Below are positions 38,933 through 51,059 of a DNA stretch of 64,000 nucleotides, piece by piece. The notes below the pieces were generated by a model that made no database searches, was not told the origin of the DNA, and worked only from the letters and a program-made list of their open reading frames with translations. The stretch spans positions 17,791-81,790 of the forward strand of contig CANQLV010000013.1 in NCBI GenBank assembly GCA_947624785.1, given 5' to 3'. Origin of the DNA: Akkermansia muciniphila. GTDB taxonomy: Bacteria; Verrucomicrobiota; Verrucomicrobiia; Verrucomicrobiales; Akkermansiaceae. Numbering within the stretch: the stretch's first letter is position 1; each line of letters begins with the position of its first letter. The translations under genes were made by a program, and so were the position numbers.

Positions 38933-39224
38933 GCCCCATGCTCTCATACCTGCCCCGCCTTCTGCAAGCAGCAAACCCCAGTGTGCGGCCCACCGGATCG
39001 GAAATCTCCGGCACGGCGCGGCCTCCCGCGCTCTTCCGCCGGGATTTCCGCATCCCGGAACGCTCCGTTTTCCACGGATTCCGGATCCGGAACCCTACAC
39101 CTTTTCCAGAGGCAGGCGCAGGAGCGGCCAAAAGACGGTTTTTACCCGTCCACGCGCATTTTTTCCCATCTTCCGGAATTCCGGCGGCGGTTCTAATAAA
39201 CATTGACACTGACGGCTAAAAACG

Positions 39225-39405
39225 CCATTAAACACGCCGAAGCAACGGGGAATTCCGTGAGAACCGGAAACAGTCGCGCTGCGGTATCGGGTTACAAACC
39301 CTCAAGGAACGCTTTTCCGCCAGCGTTCCGGTCAGCCAGTCCTCCCATTCCGGAGGGTGAAGGCGAGGGGGAGGTTGGAGACCCGGAGTCCGAATATCCT
39401 TGCTC
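39225..39405 (+). promoter_or_regulatory. probable cobalamin riboswitch (RF00174-type)
   Basis: 'acGGGGAAttccgtgagaaccggaaacagtcgcgctgcggta', hairpin ggaacgc..gcgttcc, 'gTCAGCCAGTCc', 'gggtGAAGGCGa', 'gttGGAGACCcgg'; directly upstream of cbiK. Confidence 0.82.
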
Positions 39406-39429
39406 CGGTTCACCATACCTTATCAACGC

Positions 39430-42339
<2,910 letters not shown>

Positions 42340-42345
42340 CTTTTC

Positions 42346-43008
42346 ATGACCGCCGAATTTAACATCCGCTGGGACATGCCCCCCGCCGCCATCGAGGCAG
42401 AGAGTTTTGCAACCATTGAACGGGAGTTCCGGGGCTGGAAAGAGCTGCCGCCTGCCGAATGGAAGGTCATGCGGAGGCTCATCCACACTACGGCGGACCT
42501 TTCCATAGGCACAGGGCTGGCGTTCCGCCATGACCCCATTCCCTCCGCCCTGGAGGCGCTCCGCAGGCACTGCCCCATCTTCTGCGATTCCAACATGATC
42601 CGCGCCGGACTTTCCGTGGAACGGCTGAGGCGCGCCCATCCCGGCTACGCCCGGGAGGACATCCACTGCCATATTTCCGATGCCGACATTGCGGAACAGG
42701 CCAAATCCACAGGCAGGACGCGCGCCATCTGCGCCGCGGAAAAAGCGCGCCCCATCCTGGACGGAGCCATCGTCCTCATCGGGAACGCCCCCCTTTCCCT
42801 GGCCCGCATCGCCCGGTACGCGCTGGAGGAAGGCGTGAGGCCCGCCCTGATCGTAGGCATGCCGGTGGGCTTCGTCAACGTGGTGGAGTCCAAGCTGCTG
42901 ACCGGAACGTGCCCCGTCCCTCAGATCGTGCTGGACGGGCGGCGCGGCGGCAGCGCCCTGGCCGTCACCACCCTGCACGCCATTCTGGAAAACCTGTCCG
43001 CCTCCTAA
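42346..43008 (+). CDS. cbiC: precorrin-8X/cobalt-precorrin-8 methylmutase
   Basis: 'RRLIHTTADLSIGTGLAF', 'IFCDSNMIRAGLS', 'IGNAPLSLARIARYALEEGVRPALIVGMPVGFVNVVESK'. Confidence 0.95.
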   Translation: MTAEFNIRWDMPPAAIEAESFATIEREFRGWKELPPAEWKVMRRLIHTTADLSIGTGLAFRHDPIPSALEALRRHCPIFCDSNMIRAGLSVERLRRAHPGYAREDIHCHISDADIAEQAKSTGRTRAICAAEKARPILDGAIVLIGNAPLSLARIARYALEEGVRPALIVGMPVGFVNVVESKLLTGTCPVPQIVLDGRRGGSALAVTTLHAILENLSAS

Positions 43009-43040
43009 GCTTCCCGCATTCCAAAAAGCCGTCCCCATCC

Positions 43041-44159
43041 ATGTCCGCCCCCCTCCGCCAGCCGCTCCGGAAAGGATTTTCCACAGGAGCCAATGCCGCC
43101 GCCGCCATCACGGCCGCGTGGAAAACGCTGAACGGGGAAAAAATCAACGGGCCTCTTCCCCTGCTTTTCCCGGACGGGGAGACGAGAATGCTTCCTCTGG
43201 CAGACAGCGCGCCGGGGTTCGCCCGCATCGTCAAGGACGGCGGGGACGATCCGGACTGCACCCATGGCGCCGTGCTGGAAGCACGCGTAAGCGCAGCCGT
43301 GCCGGAGCAGGCCGCCCCGGAAGATTATCTCCTGCCCATCGGCCGGGCCCTCCTCATCCTGCGCTCCGGCGGCGGCATAGGCCTGTGCACGCTGCCGGGC
43401 CTGGACTGCGAACAGCACAAATGGGCCATCAACCACGGACCGCGGCGCATGATGATGGACAACCTGGCCCGCGCCGGGATGCGGGAAGGGTGCTGGCTGG
43501 CGGAAATCACCGTGCGGGACGGAGAAAAGCTTGCCGGGAAAACGCTCAATCCCCTGCTTGGCGTGGTGGGGGGCATCTCCATTCTGGGCACCAGCGGCAT
43601 CGTGCGCCCGTACAGCCATGAAGCCTATATCGCCACCATCCGCATCTGCGTGCGCTCCACCCGGCTTTCCGGCTTCAGGAAGGCTGTGTTCTGCACGGGG
43701 GGGCGCACCGCCGCGCTGGCGAAGTCCCTCCTGCCGGAATACCCCTCCATCTCCTTCATCTGCATCGGGGACTTTATTGCGGAAAGCCTGCAAAGCGCGG
43801 GGGAGCAGGGGATGGAGGAAGCCGTGGTAGCCTGCATGCCGGGCAAGCTCTGCAAGTACGCCGCCGGATTCGCCAACACCCACGCCCACAAGGTGGCCCA
43901 GGACATGCCTCTTTTTCTCCGCACGGCGGAACGCCACGCGCCGCTCTCCGAGGAGGCGCGCCGGGGCATCCTGGCCTGTTCCTCCGTCCGCCAGGCGCTC
44001 GCCCTGACGCCGGAAGAGGCGCACCTTTCCATCTACCGCGGCCTCGCCGCAGAAGCGCAGCTCCAGTTCCAGCGCCACGTGCCCGGCCTTCCCGTCCGTT
44101 TCCTGATTTCCGGCTTCTCCGGCAACCTTCTTCTGGACATACCTCCATGCCTCCACTGA
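43041..44159 (+). CDS. cbiD: cobalt-precorrin-5B C1-methyltransferase
   Basis: 'LRKGFSTGANAAAAITAA', 'GGISILGTSGIVRPYSHEAYIATI'. Confidence 0.94.
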   Translation: MSAPLRQPLRKGFSTGANAAAAITAAWKTLNGEKINGPLPLLFPDGETRMLPLADSAPGFARIVKDGGDDPDCTHGAVLEARVSAAVPEQAAPEDYLLPIGRALLILRSGGGIGLCTLPGLDCEQHKWAINHGPRRMMMDNLARAGMREGCWLAEITVRDGEKLAGKTLNPLLGVVGGISILGTSGIVRPYSHEAYIATIRICVRSTRLSGFRKAVFCTGGRTAALAKSLLPEYPSISFICIGDFIAESLQSAGEQGMEEAVVACMPGKLCKYAAGFANTHAHKVAQDMPLFLRTAERHAPLSEEARRGILACSSVRQALALTPEEAHLSIYRGLAAEAQLQFQRHVPGLPVRFLISGFSGNLLLDIPPCLH

Positions 44160-45364
44160 CTATCTTTTCCTGCGGCACAGGCCCGCTTCAGCCGTCCCCG
44201 GCCCTGCTTGACAAACTGGCAGAGGCGCAGAGCATTTACGCTTCCTCCACCCTGCTGGAAGCCTGCCCCTCTTCCAATGCCCGGCTCATCCCCATCGGCA
44301 GGAACGCCAGGGAACAGGCGCGGGAAGCCCTGGAAGAAGCGCGGCACGGCAACAAGGTGGTGGTGCTGGCCTCCGGAGACGCCCTGTTCCATGGCATGGG
44401 CGGCACACTCCAATCCCTGGCCTGTGACGGAGACCGGCTGGAATTCATCCCCGCCCCCACGGCCTTCCAGGCCCTGTTCCACCGCCTGGGCATGCCGTGG
44501 GACCGCGCCCGCTGCTTCAGCGCGCACAGCACGGAATACATCCCGTGGGGGGAAATTCTGGCCCAGCCGCTCGCCGTCATCTACGGAGGCCATCCCTTCA
44601 CCGCCTGCCGCCTGGCCGCGGCGGCCATGGAGTTCCATCCGGCAGCGGCGAAGCGTTCCGCCGTGGCGGCCCAATGCCTGGGAACGCCTGACGAGCGCAT
44701 TATGCAAGGCCCCCTGGCGGAGCTGGCCAGGGAGGAATGCGCCCCCACCTCCATGCTCCTGCTGCTGCCGGACAAGCGCCCCGGAGCCGCGCCCGTCCTG
44801 CCGCTGGGACTTCCCGCGGATTTTTATGAAAAGGAGAACAACCTGATTACGGCGGAGGAAGTGAGGGCGGTCATCCTGTCCAAGCTGCGCCTTCCGGCCT
44901 GGGGGGTACTGTGGGACGTGGGAGCCGGGAGCGGCTCCATCGGCCTGGAAGCCGCCGCCCTGCGCCCCGGACTTTCCGTGTACGGGCTGGAACGGCAGGC
45001 TAGCCGCCTGGAACTGATGCGCCGGAACTGCCGGCGCCTGGGCTGCGTGAACTACACCTGCATGCAGGGAGAAGCGCCGGAGGCCCTGGACGCGCTGCCC
45101 AAGCCCGACCGCGTTTTCACGGGGGGAGGGGGCGCCGCACTGGAATCCATCATGCAGGCCTGTTTTAAAGCCCTGAACCCCGCCGGCCTTCTGGTAGCCT
45201 CCGCCGTGACCACGGAAAGCGAACACCTGCTTTACGGCTGGAACGCCGCCGCCCGCACGGGGATGTTCTCCCTGGACATCGCCTCCGAATCACCCATTGC
45301 CGGAACCTACCATCATCTGCGGCACGGCAACCGCATCACCCTTTTCACTTATTCCCGCACATGA
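44147..45364 (+). CDS. cbiET: CbiE-CbiT fusion (precorrin-6Y/7 C5,15-methyltransferase, decarboxylating)
   Basis: CbiE-type N-terminal half plus 'AVILSKLRLPAWGVLWDVGAGSGSIGLEAA' CbiT half. Confidence 0.92.
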   Translation: MPPLTIFSCGTGPLQPSPALLDKLAEAQSIYASSTLLEACPSSNARLIPIGRNAREQAREALEEARHGNKVVVLASGDALFHGMGGTLQSLACDGDRLEFIPAPTAFQALFHRLGMPWDRARCFSAHSTEYIPWGEILAQPLAVIYGGHPFTACRLAAAAMEFHPAAAKRSAVAAQCLGTPDERIMQGPLAELAREECAPTSMLLLLPDKRPGAAPVLPLGLPADFYEKENNLITAEEVRAVILSKLRLPAWGVLWDVGAGSGSIGLEAAALRPGLSVYGLERQASRLELMRRNCRRLGCVNYTCMQGEAPEALDALPKPDRVFTGGGGAALESIMQACFKALNPAGLLVASAVTTESEHLLYGWNAAARTGMFSLDIASESPIAGTYHHLRHGNRITLFTYSRT

Positions 45365-47979
45365 ATACCACCCGTTTTCCCATCCACTTCATAGGAGCCG
45401 GCCCCGGAGCCGAAGACCTGATTACCGAACGAGGCGCCGCCCTCCTGAAGGAGGCCGACGTAGTCGTGTATGCCGGGTCCCTGGTCAACCCGGGGCACCT
45501 CAAACGCTGCCGCCCGGAGGCGGAACTTCATGACAGCGCCAGAATGAACCTGGAGGAACAGGTGGAGGTGATGGCACGGAGCGTGCTGGAAGGAAAAAAA
45601 GTGGTGCGCCTCCACACGGGGGACCCCTCCATGTACGGAGCCGTCGCGGAGCAATTCGACCTTCTGGATAAAAAGGGAATTGAATCCATCGTGGTGCCGG
45701 GAGTCAGCAGCGTTTTTGCGGCGGCGGCGGCCCTGCGCACGGAACTGACCTATCCGGGAATCGCCCAGAGCCTGGTGCTGACGCGCACCCCGGGCAGAAC
45801 GCCCATGCCCGCGGGAGAATCCTGCGAGGCCTTTGCCGGGACGGGAGCCACGCTGGCGTTCTTTCTCAGCGCGGGCAAGCTGGACGAATTGGCCGCACGG
45901 CTGGTCGCCGCAGGGAAATCCCCCGATACGGCGGCGGCCGTGGTGTACCGCGCCACGTGGCCGGATGAAAAAATCATCCGCGGCACGCTGTCCACCATCG
46001 CCGCGGAAGCGTCCCGCGCGGGCATCGGCAGGCAGGCCCTTATCCTGGTGGGAGACGCCATCGGCGCGCATGACTGCGGGCAGTCCCTGCTCTACCACGG
46101 CCAGTTCAGCCACGGCTACCGGAATGAGAAGGAAGACGAACGGTTCGACGGAAGCTGCGCGTTTTACGCCTTCACGGAAAAAGGAGTCCGCAAGGCGCAG
46201 GAGATTTCCCGGTCCCTGGGGAAAGCCGTCATCCATTCCGTAGGCAGGGACGGAGAAACGGAAGGCGCCACGCGGGTTTCCCCGGAGGATTTCGACCCAT
46301 TGCTTGCCCGGCAATGGAACCTGTTTGACGCGCACGTTTTCATCGGGGCTACGGGAATTGCCGTCAGGAAAACGGCTCCCCTGCTCCGGGACAAGGCCAC
46401 GGACCCGGCGGTAGTCTGCTGTTCGGAGTCCGGCTCCCACCTCATTCCCCTGCTTTCCGGCCACCTGGGCGGCGGCAACCGCCTGGCGCGCAGGCTGGCC
46501 CGCATCAGCGGCGGGGAGGCCGTCATCACCACCGCCACGGACACGCGGGGAATCACCGCCTTTGACGAAGCGGCGGCCAGGGAAAAGGCCTGCGTTCTCA
46601 ACCCGGACGCCATCAAAACCCTGAACGCCGCCCTGCTTGCCGGAGACGCCGTCTCCTTTTACGGTCCGCAGGAAATTCACGAACGGTACTGGCGGGACTG
46701 CCCCCAGGTTATTCCGGCGCGGGCGAATGGAGCGGAAGCCGCGGAAAAGCCGCACTTCCCCGCCGTTTATTGGGATGAAGAGCCCCCGGAACCTGTGGAG
46801 GGAACTGCCGCCCTGCTCATTCAGTCAGCCTCCTTCGTGCTTGGGATAGGCTGTAAAAAGGGAACGGACCCCGGGCTGCTGCAACAATACGCGGAAGATT
46901 TTCTTGCCCGGCAGGGAATCTCCCGGTTCCGTATCAAAGCCCTTTCCTCCTGCACGCTCAAGGAGCAGGAACCGGCCATTCTGGCCCTGGCCGCAACATG
47001 GAACGTGCCTTTCCATGTCTTTGAGGCCGCCCAACTGGACGCGGTGGAAATCCCCTCCCCGTCGGACGCCGTCTTTGAAAAAACGGGGACGCATTCCGTT
47101 TCCGAGGCTTCCGCCGTTCTGGCCTCCGGGGGAAAAATCAGCACGCCCAAAACCGTCTGCGGCGGAAACGTCACGCTGGCCCTGGCAACGTGCCCGCACG
47201 GCAGCCGGAACACGGCCCGTCAGGGAGCCGGAAACGTCATCGTCATCGGACTGGGGTCCGGGTCTCCGGACCAGCTCACGCCGGAAGCGGCGGCGGCCAT
47301 GGACAGGTGCACCTGCATTGCCGGCTACACCAAATACCTGGATTTCATCCGGGAACGCATCCACGGAAAAAAGATGATCCAGACCGGGATGATGGGGGAG
47401 GTTCCGCGGTGCATGGCCGCGCTGGAAGCGGCGCTGGACGGGGAAAATGTCTGCATGGTCTGCTCCGGTGACCCGGGCATCCTGGCCATGGCCGGGCTGC
47501 TCTACGAAATGAGGAAGGAAAACGAACGCTTTTCCCCGGTCCGCATTGAAGTGCTCCCGGGAATTACGGCGGCCAGCATATCCGCCTCCGCGCTGGGGGC
47601 ACCCCTCCAGAACGGCTTCTGCCTGCTGAGCCTGTCCGATCTGCTGGTCCCTGCGGAGGAAATCCGGGCCAACCTGGAGCAAAGCGCCGGAACGGCCCTG
47701 CCCGTGGTCCTTTACAACCCCGCCGGACGCAAGCGCCGCCATCTGCTGGAGGAGGCCCTGGATATCTTCCGGAACCAACGCGGGGGGCAAACCCTCTGCG
47801 CCTATGTGAAGCACGCGGGACGCCCGGCCCAGAAGAAATGGGTGGGCACGCTGGACGAGTTCCCGCTGGAGGACGTGGACATGTCCACGCTGGTGCTCCT
47901 AGGCGGCCCCCGGACCATCAGGGACGGAGACGTTCTCTTTGAACGGAGGGGCTACGCCGATAAATACGGAATATCCTGA
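45361..47979 (+). CDS. CbiF-CbiG-CbiH triple fusion (C11-methyltransferase / precorrin-5A hydrolase / C17-methyltransferase)
   Basis: CbiF 'FIGAGPGAEDLITERGAALLKEADVVVYAGSLV'; CbiG 'DAHVFIGATGIAVRKTAPLL..HLIPLLSGHLGGGN', 'GIGCKKGT'; CbiH 'VIGLGSGSPDQLTPEAAAAMDRCTCIAGYTKYL'. Confidence 0.93.
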   Translation: MNTTRFPIHFIGAGPGAEDLITERGAALLKEADVVVYAGSLVNPGHLKRCRPEAELHDSARMNLEEQVEVMARSVLEGKKVVRLHTGDPSMYGAVAEQFDLLDKKGIESIVVPGVSSVFAAAAALRTELTYPGIAQSLVLTRTPGRTPMPAGESCEAFAGTGATLAFFLSAGKLDELAARLVAAGKSPDTAAAVVYRATWPDEKIIRGTLSTIAAEASRAGIGRQALILVGDAIGAHDCGQSLLYHGQFSHGYRNEKEDERFDGSCAFYAFTEKGVRKAQEISRSLGKAVIHSVGRDGETEGATRVSPEDFDPLLARQWNLFDAHVFIGATGIAVRKTAPLLRDKATDPAVVCCSESGSHLIPLLSGHLGGGNRLARRLARISGGEAVITTATDTRGITAFDEAAAREKACVLNPDAIKTLNAALLAGDAVSFYGPQEIHERYWRDCPQVIPARANGAEAAEKPHFPAVYWDEEPPEPVEGTAALLIQSASFVLGIGCKKGTDPGLLQQYAEDFLARQGISRFRIKALSSCTLKEQEPAILALAATWNVPFHVFEAAQLDAVEIPSPSDAVFEKTGTHSVSEASAVLASGGKISTPKTVCGGNVTLALATCPHGSRNTARQGAGNVIVIGLGSGSPDQLTPEAAAAMDRCTCIAGYTKYLDFIRERIHGKKMIQTGMMGEVPRCMAALEAALDGENVCMVCSGDPGILAMAGLLYEMRKENERFSPVRIEVLPGITAASISASALGAPLQNGFCLLSLSDLLVPAEEIRANLEQSAGTALPVVLYNPAGRKRRHLLEEALDIFRNQRGGQTLCAYVKHAGRPAQKKWVGTLDEFPLEDVDMSTLVLLGGPRTIRDGDVLFERRGYADKYGIS

Positions 47980-48023
47980 CCTGACCCGGAAAGACAGCAT
48001 CCGCAGAGTTTGCCTGTTTCCCA

Positions 48024-49906
48024 TGAATAAGCCTTTTCACGCCTTCTGCATCGCCTCCACCCAGTCCGGGGGAGGCAAGACCACGGTATCCCTCGCCCTG
48101 ATGGCGGCGCTCTCCGTCCGGGGATTACGCGTGCAGGCCTTCAAGTGCGGTCCGGACTACATTGACCCCTCCTTCCACCGGCAGGCGACGGGATTGCCTT
48201 CCTTCAATCTGGACACGTGGATGATGGGGAAAAACGGAGTCCGCACCCAATGGGCGCGGCACGCCTCCTGCGCGGACATCGCCATTTGTGAGGGGGTCAT
48301 GGGCCTCTTTGACGCCAGATCGCCGGAAAGCCTGGAAGGAAGCACGGCGGACTGCGCCCTTACGCTTGGCCTCCCCGTCCTGCTGGTGGTTCAGGCGCGG
48401 GGCATGGCGGGGTCCATTTCCGCCGTCGTCTGCGGCTTCTCCCAACACCATCCCGGCCTGAACATCGCGGGCGTGATTGCCAACGGCGTGGGAAGCGCCG
48501 CGCATGCGGACCTTCTGCGCCGGGCGCTGGACCGCCACGGCATGCCGCCGCTGGTGGCGGCGTTCCCCAACAACTCGGAGTGGACGCTCCCGGAACGGCA
48601 GCTGGGCCTTGTTCCCGCAGAAGAGGAGGCCCGGCAGCAATCCTGGTTCCACCGGATGGCGGCGGAAACGGAAAAGCGCGTCAACTGGGAACTGCTGATG
48701 AACATCACGGAAAGCAGACGTCCGGAGCCGCTGAAAGTTCCCCTGCCGTCCGCTCCTTCCCGCGGGATTCTGGCCGCAGCCCGAGACAATGCCTTCTGCT
48801 TTTACTACGAGGACAACCTGGAACGGCTGAGGCAAACGGGCTGGGACATCACCTGCTTTTCTCCGCTGGAAGACGCGGCCCTGCCGGAAGGTGCCAAAGC
48901 CCTTTACCTGGGAGGCGGCTATCCGGAAATCTTCGCGGACCGATTGGAAGGCAATGAAGCCATGCGGAAGGCCATCCTGGACTTTGCCCGGAACGGCGGA
49001 GAAATCTTTGCGGAATGCGGGGGGTACATGTACCTCTGCAAGGAACTGGTGCTCCCCGACGGAACACGCAGGAACATGTGCGGCGTCATTGACGGAACGG
49101 CCCAGATGGGACAAAAGCTCCGTTCCCTGGGATACCGGGAAGCCGTAATGGAAACGGAAGCCCCGTTCGGCCTGCCTTCCACCCGCATCCGCGGCCATGA
49201 ATTCCATTGGTCCCGAATTGAACTGAACCGGCCCTACCCGCCCCTTTACACAGTGGCGGACAAGAATGGAAATACGAGCCGGGAAGGCGTGGCGGATAAA
49301 AACGTGAAAGCCGGCTACGTCCACCTGTACTGGGGAACGGAAATCCCGGACCACCTGCAGGAGCCCGAGCCGGGGCTGGGGCGCGTCATCCTGCTCAACG
49401 GAGCCTCCAGCGCGGGAAAGAGCACGCTGGCCCGGACCATGCAGCGCCTGATGAAGGAGGAGGCCATGATTTTCTCCATGGATGACTATCTGGCCATGAG
49501 CCGGGGAAGGCATGAAAACGCCCTGGACGCCGTCCGGGAAACCGGTCTGCCTTTCATTGAATCCTTCCACGCCGCCATTGCGGAGGCCGCGCGGAAAGGA
49601 GCCCTGGTCATCGTGGACCACGTCATCGGCGAATCCAGCGTTTGGGTCCGGGACCTGCTGAACCGCCTGAGCGGCATTCCCCGCTCCCTCGTCAGGGTGG
49701 AATGCCGTCAGGACATCCTGCTGGGGCGCGAGCGATGCCGTACCGACCGGACTCCCGATCCGGCCCACGCGGAACGCCAGCATGGAAGCATCCACCGTCA
49801 CTTTCCGCATGATTTATCCATAGACACCTCCGAAGCCACGCCCCAAGAATGCGCCATGGAACTTATCAACCGCCTGCCACGTGAATTCCTGATGCCGCAG
49901 GAATAG
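48024..49906 (+). CDS. cbiA: cobyrinate a,c-diamide synthase CbiA fused to a C-terminal CPT-like P-loop kinase domain
   Basis: CbiA 'STQSGGGKTTVSLALMAAL', 'KCGPDYIDPSFH', 'FAECGGYMYLCKEL'; C-terminus 'RVILLNGASSAGKSTLARTMQ', 'VIVDHVI', 'RVECRQDILLGRERCRTDRTPDPA..DLSIDTSEATPQECA' like chloramphenicol phosphotransferase family. Confidence 0.88.
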
Positions 49907-49966
49907 ATATGGAACCTCCGGGCAAGGAGAAACAGGTTATTCCATGGGAGAAGAAGAAAGAAAATC

Positions 49967-50494
49967 CTAAAACTCCACCTTCCGCTGCGCCTTGATCCCC
50001 TGCTGGAAGGCATGTTTGACGCATTCAATCCGGCTCACGGTATCAGCCATGGCGGCAACTTCCCCAGGGGCATCCCGGCCTGTCAGCACCACCACCTTTC
50101 CGGGAGCGGTTCTTTTCAGCGCATCCACGACTTCCTCAACAGGGATGAATCCATAATTCAGAGGGTAAAAAATCTCGTCCAGAATCACGGTTCCCACGGA
50201 TTCGTCCTCCAGCCTCTGCCGGGCCAGCCGCCACCCGTCACGGGCGGCGGAAGCATGGCGTTCACGGGATTTTTCATCCCTAGCGCGGCCCGTAAACCCG
50301 GCGCCGGAACACACCACCTCCGCATTCGGAAACTGCCGGAGGGCCACAACCTCCCCATAGGAACCGTCGTGCTTGATAAACTGAACCACGGCCACTTTCC
50401 CGCCATGCCCCAAAGCGCGCAGGGCCATGCCGAAGGCGGAAGTCGTCTTTCCCTTGCCGGGCCCGGTCAGAACAAGAATGCGGGAGCCTTTCAT
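49967..50494 (-). CDS. cobO: cob(I)yrinic acid a,c-diamide adenosyltransferase
   Basis: 'RILVLTGPGKGKTTSAFGMALRALGHGGKVAVVQFIK', 'VILDEIFYPLNYGFI'; convergent to the cbi operon. Confidence 0.94.
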   Translation of the reverse strand: MKGSRILVLTGPGKGKTTSAFGMALRALGHGGKVAVVQFIKHDGSYGEVVALRQFPNAEVVCSGAGFTGRARDEKSRERHASAARDGWRLARQRLEDESVGTVILDEIFYPLNYGFIPVEEVVDALKRTAPGKVVVLTGRDAPGEVAAMADTVSRIECVKHAFQQGIKAQRKVEF

Positions 50495-50735
50495 GCCCGG
50501 CATTATACAGGCCCCAAGGGTAATACCCAACCCAAATTCCCATGGATCCCCGACGTAAAATGCACTACCAATCTCCGCATTCCACTGCTGTTCAGCGAAA
50601 AATCATTTCTCCCGGCAGCAGAAAAATTCATGAAGCACAGATTCTCATGCCATCTTCGCAAACCTATGGGCAGACGTGAATAGAGCTTTACACAACCGCC
50701 TTCTTCACGGTAGCTTATGCCCGCGCTTGTTGCAT

Positions 50736-50823
50736 GGAGAGATGGCAGAGCGGTTTAATGCAGCGGTCTTGAAAACCGCCGTGGGGCAACCCACCGTGGG
50801 TTCGAATCCCACTCTCTCCGCCA
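50736..50823 (+). tRNA. tRNA-Ser(UGA)
   Basis: acceptor ggagaga/tctctcc, anticodon loop cttgaaa (TGA), long variable arm, T-loop ggttcgaatccc, encoded CCA. Confidence 0.95.
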
Positions 50824-51059
50824 TCCCTTAACTATTGATTGTTAAAGAATATTGAATAAATATCATTAGTTTCCCGGGAGGTTTATTACCGGCATTTCCT
50901 TTCCCTATTTGTCCTGTGGAGGTGTTCGTTTCCACAATATGTTATTAGGGAATAAAAAATTACGTCCGTGATTCCAACGGAGCGGCAGCGGCCTCGGCAA
51001 AGGCCGGGGCGGTTCTCCTATCCCCAAGGGGCATATAAGAGGGTTGCCCCCTGAAATTT

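Noticed and set aside
48125-49810. 561-aa minus-strand ORF
   Set aside because: Antisense shadow of cbiA-CPT.
49380-49906. Chloramphenicol resistance (CPT) gene
   Set aside because: The CPT-like domain is fused in frame to CbiA inside a B12 operon; a metabolic kinase role is more plausible.
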